DNA from: Streptomyces durocortorensis
GTDB taxonomy: Bacteria > Actinomycetota > Actinomycetes > Streptomycetales > Streptomycetaceae
Reading direction: 5' to 3'
Assembly (NCBI RefSeq): GCF_031760065.1
Contig: NZ_CP134500.1
Span: 3,906,001 to 3,970,000, forward strand
DNA length: 64,000 bases
Position numbers and translations under genes: made by a program. How positions within the stretch are numbered: the stretch's first letter is position 1; every line of letters begins with the position of its first letter. Shown here in pieces: positions 51,371 through 60,569 of the stretch. The notes under the pieces were generated by a model that saw only the letters and a list, made by a program, of their open reading frames with translations, was not told the DNA's origin and made no database searches.

Positions 51371-53482
51371 ATGCGTTGGTTGGTGGGATGGAGCAGTATC
51401 GCCGCGAGCTTCGGCACCGTCGGCGCCGTCGGAAACAGCGGTGAGGGGCGCACGGTTCACCCCGTCGGCTCCCAACTCCTCTGGGGAGACCCGGATCCGC
51501 TGTGGGCGGTCGGCGACTGGCGCCCCGACGAGATCCGCGTCATCGGCGTCGCGACCCCCGAAGGCGCGCCCACCGCCCGTCTCGCCGTCCTCGGCTGCTG
51601 CGGGGCCACCGACGAGCAGCTGCGCGTCGGCCTCCTCGCCGCGCGCGGCGGTGCGATGCGCCATCTCACCGCCTGGCCCGGCAGTTACACCGCCGTCGTG
51701 CAGATCGGCCGCCGCATCACCGTCGCGGGCGACCTGGCCGGAGCCCGGCCCGTCTTCCACACCCCCTGGGCGGGCGGCACCGCCTACGCCACCGCCGCCC
51801 TGCCGCTCGCCGACCTCATCGAGGCCCAGCTCGACATCGGGCACCTCGCCGCCCTGCTCGCCTGCCCGGAAACCCCCGAGGCCCTCGGCGACGGCACGCC
51901 CTACGTCGGCGTGAAGAGGGTCCCGCCCGGTCACGCGCTCATCCTGCGGGAGGGCTCGCGGGAGATCACCGGCTACGAAGCCGTCGCCTCGCTCGCCGTC
52001 GCCGCACCCCAGGCCGACCCGGTGCACGCGGTGGAGGGCGTACGGGACGCGCTCGTCGAAGCGGTACGCGCCCGGCTCACGGCCCCGCGCCACGCTCCGG
52101 GAACCCTGCCGCCGGACCCGGGGCCGGTCCCGGGCATGGGCCCCGCCGACCGCCGCGCGGCCCGGGGCGCCCCGGTGGCGGGCATCGGCGCCGACCTCTC
52201 CGGAGGCAGCGCCTCCGCCACCCTGGCCCTGCTCGCCGCCGGGCTGCCCGGACTGCCCGGTACACCCCTCGGCCACGGCACCGGCGCGGGGGAGCGGCTG
52301 CTCGCCGTCACCTTCAACGACCTCACCACCCGAGGCAACGAGGACGAGCTGGAGCGGGCCCGCGCCATCGCCGCCAACCCGCGCCTGCACCACGTGGTCG
52401 TCGCGGCGGGCGAAGAGGCCCTGCCGTACGCCTCGTTGGGTGCCGGCCCGCTCACCGACGAACCGGCCCCCTCCCTCGTCCTCGCAGAGCGCCACCGCCG
52501 CCGCCTCTCCGCGGGCAGCGCCGACCACCTCGTCGGGCACGGGGCCCGGCAGGTCCTGGACGCGCACCCGGCCCGCCTCGCCGACCTCCTGATGGACCGG
52601 CGCCGCCGCCACCTCCTGCGCCCCGTCGCCGCCCTCACCAAGGCCGAAGGCCCCACAGCGCACTCCTTGTTCGTCCCGCTGACGGTCTACCGGGCCGCCC
52701 GCCGCCTGGCCCGTACGTCGTACCGCACCGGCCTGGAGTACGCCGCCGGACTCCTGCCCGACGCCAACCGCTACGCCCCCGACCTAGCCACCCCCGCAGA
52801 CGCCTCGCTCGCCGCCCTCGCCTGGTCGCGCCCGGGGCCCGCGGCGCGCTGGCTGACAGGGGAGGCGCTGGCCGAAGTATCGGTTCGTCTCCAGGAGGCT
52901 GCGATCCGCCCGGCGTCCGTGCAGCGCCCCGGTGAGGCCCGGGCCCGCGCGGCCCTGGCCCGGGGAGCGGCCGACCACCGCATCCTGGAGCAGGCCGCGG
53001 AGATCCGCAGCCAGCGCCTGCACGCCCCGTTCCTCGACAACCAGGTCGTCCGGGCGGCCCGCGCCCTGCCCGAGTCGCTCCGCGTCCAGCCCGGCGCACG
53101 GGCCGCGATCCTGCGCCGGGTGCTCGGCGGGGCGGGTATCCAGGACCTGCCGCCCGGCTGGGGCACGCCCTCCCAGGCCACCTCCACCGCGGTCACCCGC
53201 ACCGGCCTGCGCACCGCGCTGCCCGAGCTGATGGCCCTGTTCGACGCCCCGCTGCTCGCGGACGCGGGCCTGGTCGAGGCGCGCGTGGTCCGCAAGGCCC
53301 TGCGCGCCGCGTCCGAGGGGGAGCCGCTGCCGCTGGACGGCCTGGCGGACCTGGCCTCCACGGAGTTGTGGCTGCGCCGCCTGGTGACCCGCCGGGGCAC
53401 CTGCTGGACGGGCACGGCGGCCCCGCGCCAGCGCGCGGTGGCGGGCGGAGTGATCCCGGCCAGGCGTACGCTCCAGCCCTGA
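51371..53482 (+). CDS. Asparagine-synthetase-like protein with altered PP-loop
   Basis: ATG 51371 with GGAGG 5 bases upstream gives 703 residues. The N-terminal about 200 residues resemble the glutaminase domain of AsnB, but the start is MRWLVG, so the catalytic Cys1 is absent. The synthetase domain follows (IGADLSGGSASATLALLAAG). The pyrophosphate-binding motif SGGxDS is changed to SGGSAS (277-282). LHAPFLDNQVVRAARALP matches the later conserved block. Similar enzymes (lasso-peptide cyclases, beta-lactam synthetases) use non-ammonia nucleophiles. The reaction here is unknown; there is no precursor peptide gene next to it. Confidence 0.85.
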   Translation: MRWLVGWSSIAASFGTVGAVGNSGEGRTVHPVGSQLLWGDPDPLWAVGDWRPDEIRVIGVATPEGAPTARLAVLGCCGATDEQLRVGLLAARGGAMRHLTAWPGSYTAVVQIGRRITVAGDLAGARPVFHTPWAGGTAYATAALPLADLIEAQLDIGHLAALLACPETPEALGDGTPYVGVKRVPPGHALILREGSREITGYEAVASLAVAAPQADPVHAVEGVRDALVEAVRARLTAPRHAPGTLPPDPGPVPGMGPADRRAARGAPVAGIGADLSGGSASATLALLAAGLPGLPGTPLGHGTGAGERLLAVTFNDLTTRGNEDELERARAIAANPRLHHVVVAAGEEALPYASLGAGPLTDEPAPSLVLAERHRRRLSAGSADHLVGHGARQVLDAHPARLADLLMDRRRRHLLRPVAALTKAEGPTAHSLFVPLTVYRAARRLARTSYRTGLEYAAGLLPDANRYAPDLATPADASLAALAWSRPGPAARWLTGEALAEVSVRLQEAAIRPASVQRPGEARARAALARGAADHRILEQAAEIRSQRLHAPFLDNQVVRAARALPESLRVQPGARAAILRRVLGGAGIQDLPPGWGTPSQATSTAVTRTGLRTALPELMALFDAPLLADAGLVEARVVRKALRAASEGEPLPLDGLADLASTELWLRRLVTRRGTCWTGTAAPRQRAVAGGVIPARRTLQP

Positions 53483-53519
53483 CCGGAACGCCCCGCCGGG
53501 GAGATCCGAACAGGGAGCC

Positions 53520-55517
53520 TCAGGCGCAGCTGATCCGGGACTCCGCCCAGTCGGCCAACGCCACCCCGCCGAACGGTGAATCCGGCTCCACGACGAGCCG
53601 GATCGAGGACTGCCCGGCGAGGGAGACGCTCACCGGTACGGCGGGCTCGCCACCCCGCATCACGGGGGAGCGCCACAGCCGCGCCCCGTCCCCGTCGAAC
53701 ACGGAGAAGCGGACCGCGCCGAGCCCCATCGTCAGGTCGTCGACCCCGACCATGGCGTCGTAGCGCGTGCACGGGCGGTTCAGCCGGATGGTCACCGACG
53801 ACTGGGCGTGCACGGTCACCCCGTGGGCGTACCGCGTGGAGGCGATCGCCACGTTCGTCCGCTGCCAGACCCAACTGCTCTGGCCCATCTCCACTTCCGG
53901 CTCGGCGTGGGCGCCGAACAGCGAGTACGCCAGCTCGCTGACCTGGTACACCTCCGGGGCGGGCGGGGGCGGCGGCTTCGGGGCCGGGGTGGGCTTCGGG
54001 GACGGCGGCGGGCTCGGCGCGGGCGGCGCGGGTTTCGACGGCGTGGGGCGGGGCGTCGGAGCCGCCGCGGACGGCGTCGGCTCCGGAGGTGCGGGCGCGG
54101 ACGGCACGGGGGCGGGGGGCGGCTCAGGAGCGGGCTTCGGGGACGGTGGCGGAGGCTCCGGGGAGGGCACCGCGGGCGCCACGGCCGGGGGCTTCGCCAC
54201 CGGCTTGGGCTCCGGCTTCGGCTGGTCGTCGCCGATGAGCGCCCACACCAGACCGGCCGCCGCGGCAACGGCCACCGTGGCGGCGATGCCGGCCTTGGCT
54301 GGCGCGCCGAGCCCCTCGGAGACCGCGGCCCCGCCGACGGCCCCTCCGGAGGAGCCGGAGCCGGTCGCCGCCGCTGCGGCCCCCGCTCCGGCGGCCCCGG
54401 CGGTGCCGCCCGCCACGATGCCCGCGGCCTTGAGCGAATACCCGGCGGCGAACCAACCGATGACCGCGATGGGCAGCAGCGCCGGGATTCCGGCGTTCAC
54501 ATGCTCCAGCTCGCCCGCGGCCACCCGGCACTTGGCGCACTCGTCGAGATGCTTGCGCAGACCGCGCTCGGCGCGCATCCGCAGTCCGCCCCGGGCGTAG
54601 GCGCCGAGCCGGTCGGCGTGCTGCGCGCAGTCCCCGCCGGTGGTGAGCGCCTGGCTGACATGGGCCTGGAGATACGCCTGCTTGAGCCCTTCGCGGGCCC
54701 GGCTGGCCAGGACGGCGGTGGCGTTGGCGGTGAGGCCGAACAGCGGGGCGATCTCGCTCGGCGACTCCTCCTCGACCGTGGTGTGCCACAGGACCGCCTG
54801 CCAGCGCTCCGGCAGGCTCCGGAACGCCTGCATGGCCATCGACTGCTCGGCCTCGTGCATCGCCAGCACATCGGCGCCCAGGTCGAGGGTGTCGTCGTCC
54901 GAGAGCTCGAAGGAGCGGGCGGCCTGCGTGGCGAACACCGCGAAGTCGTCGACCAGCTGCTCCCGCCTGGCGCTCTTCGTCCAGGCGGCCGCGACATGGC
55001 GCACGGCGGTCATCAGGTAGGCCCGGACCGCTTCCTGCGGCCCCTTTCCGCCCCGTACGGCCTGGAGGGTGCGGGCGAACACCTCGGCCGTCAGGTCGTC
55101 GGCGGTGTGGGCGTCCCGGCAACAACTGCGGGCGTAACGGAGCACGGCGCCCGAATGCCGCCGGAACAGCTCCTCGTAGGCCTGGTCGTCGCCGCTGCGC
55201 ATGCCCTCGATCAACTGGGCGTCGGAAAGCCCGAGATCGGCCGACCCGCCGCGGCCCTCACGCTGCTGCGGAACCGCGTGCGCGCCGGCTCCCCGACCGG
55301 CTCCCGCACCGACTGCTCCGGAGGTGTCGTCCTCGGCGACGGCGGGCCAGGGCCCGGGCAGAACGGTGCAGCCGTCGGCCTCACCGTCCGAACCGTCCGA
55401 CGGACCACGTCCGGCCTGGGCCGGCACCTGCCCGGCGGACAGCCCGTCGGCCTTGGTGCCCCCGCCGACCGAAGCGATCTCGTCGAGCGGCTCTTCCTGC
55501 TGCTCGTTACCGCTCAT
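53520..55517 (-). CDS. ECF-like sigma factor fused to zinc finger, TM region and NPCBM domain
   Basis: ATG 55517 gives 665 residues. A disordered acidic N-terminus (1-90) precedes sigma region 2 (about 97-185, LIEGMRSGDDQAYEELFRRH) and region 4 (about 230-285, LPERWQAVLWHTTVEEESPS). A zinc-finger anti-sigma-like box (H323, C327, C330), hydrophobic segments at about 344-362 and 409-428, a Pro-rich spacer (432-515) and a C-terminal NPCBM-like carbohydrate-binding domain follow. The whole suggests a membrane-tethered sigma factor with an outside sensor. It resembles ECF groups with C-terminal extensions. Release mechanism is unknown; the PrsW-like protease is nearby but not linked. Confidence 0.85.
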   Translation of the reverse strand: MSGNEQQEEPLDEIASVGGGTKADGLSAGQVPAQAGRGPSDGSDGEADGCTVLPGPWPAVAEDDTSGAVGAGAGRGAGAHAVPQQREGRGGSADLGLSDAQLIEGMRSGDDQAYEELFRRHSGAVLRYARSCCRDAHTADDLTAEVFARTLQAVRGGKGPQEAVRAYLMTAVRHVAAAWTKSARREQLVDDFAVFATQAARSFELSDDDTLDLGADVLAMHEAEQSMAMQAFRSLPERWQAVLWHTTVEEESPSEIAPLFGLTANATAVLASRAREGLKQAYLQAHVSQALTTGGDCAQHADRLGAYARGGLRMRAERGLRKHLDECAKCRVAAGELEHVNAGIPALLPIAVIGWFAAGYSLKAAGIVAGGTAGAAGAGAAAAATGSGSSGGAVGGAAVSEGLGAPAKAGIAATVAVAAAAGLVWALIGDDQPKPEPKPVAKPPAVAPAVPSPEPPPPSPKPAPEPPPAPVPSAPAPPEPTPSAAAPTPRPTPSKPAPPAPSPPPSPKPTPAPKPPPPPAPEVYQVSELAYSLFGAHAEPEVEMGQSSWVWQRTNVAIASTRYAHGVTVHAQSSVTIRLNRPCTRYDAMVGVDDLTMGLGAVRFSVFDGDGARLWRSPVMRGGEPAVPVSVSLAGQSSIRLVVEPDSPFGGVALADWAESRISCA

Positions 55518-55813
55518 CGCGGAAGCCCCCGTATACACCCTCGGACCCGAATACCGGCCAAGACTGCCACATGGCTCAATCGCGCTGGCCCTATCCGTCC
55601 CGCCAACCACTCATCCGGGGCGATTTCCCGAACGCGAGTGCTGACGTCCCCCCTTTCGGGGAATGCTCGCCTGCTGATGTGCCTCTCGGCGAGAGCCCGC
55701 CCGGCCCGCCCGGCCGACACTGCCGACAAGGCAGACCGACGCGGCCGAACGCGGACGAGCACGTGGGAGCAGGCGAGCACGTGAGGGAGCAGCGGACGGT
55801 CAAGCTCCCGCCG

Positions 55814-56770
55814 TCACGCCGGCCGCGACCGCAGCCCCTCCAGCAGGATGTCCAGCAGCCGGGCCGAAGCCGCGGCCTGCTGGGCGGCGTCCGGCAGAGA
55901 GGGGGCGGCCGTGGCGATGACCAGCAGCACATCGGCCACCGTCACATCCCGGCGCAGCTCACCCGACTCCCGGGCCCGGTCGACCAGTCGGCCCACGACC
56001 TCCAGCAGCTCGACCGAGCCCGTCTCCTCACCGAGGCCGTCGAGGCCGTCGAGCCCGTCGACGCCGGCGCTGCGTCGGCCGACCACGCGCTGGCCGCTCT
56101 GGCCCAGGCCCTGCCGCTGCTGAGGAACCCGGGTCTCGTCCGTCTCGCCCGGCACCGGCGCCGGCCCGGCGGCCGCCGGTATGCCCGGCTCGTCCACGTC
56201 GACCCCGACCCGCAGCACCTGCGGCGGCAGCAGCCTGCCCGCCCCCGAAGCCACGGAGGTCCGCAGGAAGCGGGAGAGCGCCGACCAGGGCTCCTCCTCC
56301 TGCCCCAGGGCCGTACGTGCCTGCTCGGTCAGCCGGGAGGTCTCCTCCTCGGCTATCCGCCGCACCAGCACGTCCTTGCTCGGGAACCGCCGGTAGACGG
56401 TGCCCACTCCGACGCGGGCGCGACGGGCCACGTCCTCCATCGGGGCGCCGTAACCCAGCTCCCCGAACACCTCACGCGCCGCGCGCAGCACGTGCTCCAG
56501 ATTGCGCTGCGCGTCCACGCGCAGCGGGGCCGAACGCGGCGCGCTCGCGGTGCCCGAGGCCGTCGGCCCGTTCGCGGTCCGGCCGACCGCAGGTCCCGCA
56601 ACTCCCGGTCCCGCAGCGGCCGATTCCATCGCCGCCGCGCTCACCGCGGCGGCGGAGCGGACCGTGTCCGCCGAGCTCATGACGCCGAGCGCTCCCACGG
56701 AACCCAGGCGCCCGTGGTTCTCGGACGCGTGCGAGAGCGCAGCCTGGCCATGCGAATCCTGAATATGCAT
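55814..56770 (-). CDS. TetR-family regulator with long N-terminal extension
   Basis: ATG 56770 with GGGGGAAG upstream gives 318 residues. The TetR HTH (LEHVLRAAREVFGELGYGAP, EDVARRARVGVGTVYRRFPS) starts at about residue 88. The preceding Ala/Ser-rich extension is unusual; a later start is possible. The C-terminal domain includes a loop with GLDGLDGLG repeats. It is divergent from the NDH-2-like gene, which may be its target (inference). Confidence 0.9.
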   Translation of the reverse strand: MHIQDSHGQAALSHASENHGRLGSVGALGVMSSADTVRSAAAVSAAAMESAAAGPGVAGPAVGRTANGPTASGTASAPRSAPLRVDAQRNLEHVLRAAREVFGELGYGAPMEDVARRARVGVGTVYRRFPSKDVLVRRIAEEETSRLTEQARTALGQEEEPWSALSRFLRTSVASGAGRLLPPQVLRVGVDVDEPGIPAAAGPAPVPGETDETRVPQQRQGLGQSGQRVVGRRSAGVDGLDGLDGLGEETGSVELLEVVGRLVDRARESGELRRDVTVADVLLVIATAAPSLPDAAQQAAASARLLDILLEGLRSRPA

Positions 56771-57075
56771 AACTTCCCCCGGTTATGACGTCTCCCCCCG
56801 GAGACTTCCCCGTCGTATCAGCCGGGGAGCGGAGCACAACGAAATCCGCACCCGACACCCCGACGGGTTACGAACATAGTTGAGCCCGGGTCAATTCAGA
56901 AGGGGGTAGTTCCGCATGGGTTGCCGCCCGATCGGAGCAAGCGCCCGTCCTGCCCCGGTCACCCTCCGTCCAACGGCCTTGTGCGTAGCGTCTGACCTGC
57001 GCGGCTGTCGGGTCGCACGCCGCACGGGCCGTACCGGCCGCTCAGTGTCCTCCAGTCACACAATCTGTCGGGGCT
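56771..57075. other. Divergent promoter region, no gene seen
   Basis: 305 bases between the TetR and oxidoreductase genes. No clear operator palindrome was found by eye. The start of the right gene is uncertain (GTG 57076 or ATG 57115). Confidence 0.5.
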
Positions 57076-58533
57076 GTGGACAAACCACTGACTCCGTTGC
57101 GTCATGGGGTGGTGATGGCTCCAGATTCCCGGGGGACGACCCCCGGCACCCGGCCAGGTGTGCGCATTCTCGTCGTCGGCGGCGGCTACGTCGGGATGTA
57201 CACAGCGCTGCGTCTCCAACGGAAGTTGAAGCAGAGACTGAAGAGCGGCGACGCCGAGATCGTGGTCGTCACCCCCGAGCCGTACATGACGTACCAGCCG
57301 TTCCTCCCCGAAGCGGCCGCCGGTTCGATCTCGCCGCGCCATGTGGTCGTGCCGTTGCGCCGCGTCCTGGACCACTGCACGATCGTCATCGGCGAGGCCC
57401 GGAGCATCGACCACGCCAAGCGGACCGCGACCGTCACCACCCTCGCCACGCAGGAGGACGGCACCGGAGCCCTGGAGATCTCCTACGACGAGATCGTCAT
57501 CGCCCCCGGGTCCGTCTCGCGCACCCTGCCCGTCCCCGGTCTCGCCGACTTCGGCATCGGGTTCAAGACCGTCGAGGAGGCCATCGGGCTGCGCAACCAC
57601 GTCATCGAGCAGATGGACATCGCCTCCGCCACCCGCGACCCCGCGATCCGCGACGCGGCGCTCACCTTCGTCTTCGTCGGCGGCGGCTACGCGGGCGTGG
57701 AAGCGCTGGCCGAACTGGAGGACATGGCCCGCTACACCGCGCGCTACTACCACAACATCAAGCCCGCGGACCTGAAATGGGTCCTGGTCGAGGCCTCCGG
57801 GCGCATCCTCCCCGAAGTCGGCGAAGCCATGGGCGCGTACGCCATCGGCGAGCTGCGCGGCCGCAACATCGACGTACGCCTCGACACCCGCCTCGACACC
57901 TGCGAGGGCCGCATCGCCGTCCTCAGCGACGGTTCCCGCTTCCCCACCCGCACCCTCGTGTGGACCGCGGGCGTCAAACCGGCCCCGCTCCTCGCCGCCA
58001 CCGGCCTGCCCCTGACCGAACGCGGACGCCTGCGCTGTACCGCCACCCTCGGCGTCGAGGGCATGCCGCACGCCTGGGCCGCCGGCGACGCCGCCGCCGT
58101 GCCCGACCTGACCGCCGCCGAACCGGGCCGGGAGACCGCCCCCAACGCCCAGCACGCGGTGCGCCAGGCGAAGGTCCTCGCCGACAACGTCCTCGCGACG
58201 GTCGAGGGACGCCCGCTGAAGGAGTACCGCCACGCGTACGCCGGATCGGTCGCCTCCCTGGGCCTGCACAAAGGCGTCGCCCACGTCTACGGTCGCAAGC
58301 TCAAGGGCTACCCCGCCTGGCTGATGCACCGTACGTACCACCTCAGCCGGGTGCCGACCTTCAACCGGAAGGCACGCGTCCTGGCCGAATGGACCTTGGC
58401 CGGGCTCTTCAAACGCGAGATCGTCTCCCTCGGATCGCTGGAACACCCGCGCGCCGAGTTCGAACTCGCGGCGGGCGGCGGAACCGACCCCGGCACGCCA
58501 CCACGCACCGGCCCCGACCGCCCGAAGGGCTGA
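57076..58533 (+). CDS. Type II NADH dehydrogenase-like FAD oxidoreductase
   Basis: GTG 57076 gives 485 residues; ATG 57115 (MAPDSRGTTPG) is an alternative start. FAD motif ILVVGGGYVGMYTALRLQRK, NAD-binding motif FVFVGGGYAGVEALAELEDM and a AWAAGDAAAVPD segment near the FAD end match NDH-2 enzymes, which pass electrons from NADH to quinone at the membrane surface. The C-terminal region (HRTYHLSRVPTFNRKARVLA) is amphipathic and may bind the membrane. Confidence 0.9.
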   Translation: MDKPLTPLRHGVVMAPDSRGTTPGTRPGVRILVVGGGYVGMYTALRLQRKLKQRLKSGDAEIVVVTPEPYMTYQPFLPEAAAGSISPRHVVVPLRRVLDHCTIVIGEARSIDHAKRTATVTTLATQEDGTGALEISYDEIVIAPGSVSRTLPVPGLADFGIGFKTVEEAIGLRNHVIEQMDIASATRDPAIRDAALTFVFVGGGYAGVEALAELEDMARYTARYYHNIKPADLKWVLVEASGRILPEVGEAMGAYAIGELRGRNIDVRLDTRLDTCEGRIAVLSDGSRFPTRTLVWTAGVKPAPLLAATGLPLTERGRLRCTATLGVEGMPHAWAAGDAAAVPDLTAAEPGRETAPNAQHAVRQAKVLADNVLATVEGRPLKEYRHAYAGSVASLGLHKGVAHVYGRKLKGYPAWLMHRTYHLSRVPTFNRKARVLAEWTLAGLFKREIVSLGSLEHPRAEFELAAGGGTDPGTPPRTGPDRPKG

Positions 58534-58834
58534 CGGAGAGCCGGACCGAGGGATGAATCGGGCATGAATTCGAGATGGGAACGACGGTCGGGCAGGCCGT
58601 TGGGCGGCAACTGTCAGTACGGTCGGTCACACTGGACGTGTGACCATAGGTGGGCCCACACCTGCACAGAGTGACCCGGCCGGCAGTGACCAACAGTGAC
58701 CAGCAGCGACGCACCAACAGCACGACGAGGCCCGGCTGCGCCTTCCCGGGGGTCCGGCCCCCGGTGCCCCCGAACCCGGCAGAAGAAGCAGCCCGCCCGA
58801 GCGGACCAGACCGACACACGAGGCCAGAAATTCC

Positions 58835-60532
58835 GTGAACTTCACGCGTTGGAGCGCCCGCCTTCCCGGAACGCAGCGCCGAGCTGCCGCGCGGGACGAC
58901 CGTAATTCCGTACCGGCGGCCCGGGCCGAATACGCCCGGCAGGAAGGCGCGCCCGCCCTGCCGGACGGCGCCACACCCGAACCGTCCGGTACGGACGGGA
59001 CGCCGGCCCTCCCCGGGCCCGCCCTGGACGACCTCTCGGCCCGCGAGATCCTCGGCCGGCTCCCCGCCCCGGTCGCCCTGCTGCACGGCCCGGACCACCG
59101 CGTCGCCTACGTCAACGGCGCGTACGAGTCCGTGTTCGGCCCCCGCCCGCCCGGCGTCCCAGCGGCCGATGGCATGCCCGAGCTCGCCGAGCTCAGCGTG
59201 CTTCCCCTGCTCGACCAGGTCCTGCGCAGCGGCACCCCCCGCACCGTCAAGTCCCGCAGGACCGCCGAGGGCGGCTCGTACACGGTGACCTGCACCCCGG
59301 TGGCCGCCTGGGACAGCGCGGAGGACACCCAGGACAAGGGCGAGGGAGGCGTCCTCGTCCACGCGGCCGACGTCACCGACCACGCCGAGGCCGCCGAACG
59401 CCTGCGCACCAGCGAGCGCCGCCACCGCGAAACGGCCGTCACGCTCCAGCGCTCCCTGCTCCCGCAGGAGCTGGAGCAGCCCGACGACCTGCGCATCGCC
59501 GCCACCTACCAGCCCGGCGGCACGGACGCGGCCGTGGGCGGCGACTGGTACGACGTCATCACCCTCGGCGCGGGCCGCACCGCCCTGGTGATCGGTGACG
59601 TGATGGGCCGGGGCGTCCGGGCCGCGGCCGTGATGGGCCAGCTCCGCACAGCGGTCCGCGCCTACGCCCGGCTCGACCTCCCGCCGCACGAGGTGATCCA
59701 GCTGCTGGACGGCCTCGCCGCCGAGATCGACGCCACCCAGATCGCCACCTGTGTCTACGCCGTCCATGACCCGAACGAGGGACAGCTCGTCTACGCCTCC
59801 GCGGGCCACCTCCCGATCCTCGTCCGCGATGAGGACGGCACGGTCCAGCGCGCCGCCGAACCCACCGGCCCCCCGCTCGGCACCGGCGGCTGGGTCCACA
59901 CCTCGGGCACCATCGCGCTGCCGCCCGGCTCCACCGCGGTCCTCTATACGGACGGCCTGGTCGAGCGCCGCAGCGAGGACATCGACGAGGGGGTGGCCTC
60001 ACTCGCCCGCGCCCTCTCCGGCGCCAAGGGATCACCGCAGGTGGTCTGCGACCGGCTGATCCGCTCCCTCGGAGTCACCGCCGAGCACGACGACGACGTG
60101 GCGGTCCTGGTGGTCCAGCACCCCGCCCGTACGGGGACGGACGCGGAGCTGTTCCACAACGCCGCGCTCGACCTCCTCGGCGGCATCGAGGCCACCCCGC
60201 GCGCCCGCGCCTTCGCCACCGGGGTCCTGACCTCCTGGCGCTTCCCGGTCGAGCTCCGCGACCTCGGCGTCCTCGCCGCCAGCGAACTGGTCGCGAACTC
60301 CCTCCAGCACGGCACCCCGCCGATGCGCCTGGGCCTGCGCCGCACGGACCGGCGGTTGATCATCGAGGTGACCGACGGCGACGACCACCTGCCGCGCCGC
60401 CGCCAGGCCGAACCGGCGGACGAGGCGGGACGCGGCATCGAGATCATCGCGTCGATCGCCGCGTCGTGGGGCAGCCGGCGCACACCGGGCGGCGGCAAAG
60501 CGGTCTGGTGCGAGTTCGCCCTGCCCTGCTGA
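58835..60532 (+). CDS. PAS-PP2C-HATPase signalling protein
   Basis: GTG 58835 gives 565 residues. Order: disordered N-terminus, PAS-like domain (about 65-190, PVALLHGPDHRVAYVNGAYE), SpoIIE/PP2C phosphatase (about 205-430, VGGDWYDVITLG, GDVMGRGVRAAAVMG, YTDGLVERRSEDI), and a C-terminal HATPase_c domain of the anti-sigma kinase type (about 440-565, AASELVANSLQHG, EAGRGIEIIASI). It is cytoplasmic. The combination of phosphatase and kinase in one chain is common in Streptomyces partner-switching proteins; the target sigma factor is not identified. Confidence 0.93.
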   Translation: MNFTRWSARLPGTQRRAAARDDRNSVPAARAEYARQEGAPALPDGATPEPSGTDGTPALPGPALDDLSAREILGRLPAPVALLHGPDHRVAYVNGAYESVFGPRPPGVPAADGMPELAELSVLPLLDQVLRSGTPRTVKSRRTAEGGSYTVTCTPVAAWDSAEDTQDKGEGGVLVHAADVTDHAEAAERLRTSERRHRETAVTLQRSLLPQELEQPDDLRIAATYQPGGTDAAVGGDWYDVITLGAGRTALVIGDVMGRGVRAAAVMGQLRTAVRAYARLDLPPHEVIQLLDGLAAEIDATQIATCVYAVHDPNEGQLVYASAGHLPILVRDEDGTVQRAAEPTGPPLGTGGWVHTSGTIALPPGSTAVLYTDGLVERRSEDIDEGVASLARALSGAKGSPQVVCDRLIRSLGVTAEHDDDVAVLVVQHPARTGTDAELFHNAALDLLGGIEATPRARAFATGVLTSWRFPVELRDLGVLAASELVANSLQHGTPPMRLGLRRTDRRLIIEVTDGDDHLPRRRQAEPADEAGRGIEIIASIAASWGSRRTPGGGKAVWCEFALPC

Positions 60533-60569
60533 CGTGCTGGCCCGCTGACGTGCTGCGCAGCTTCCTGGC

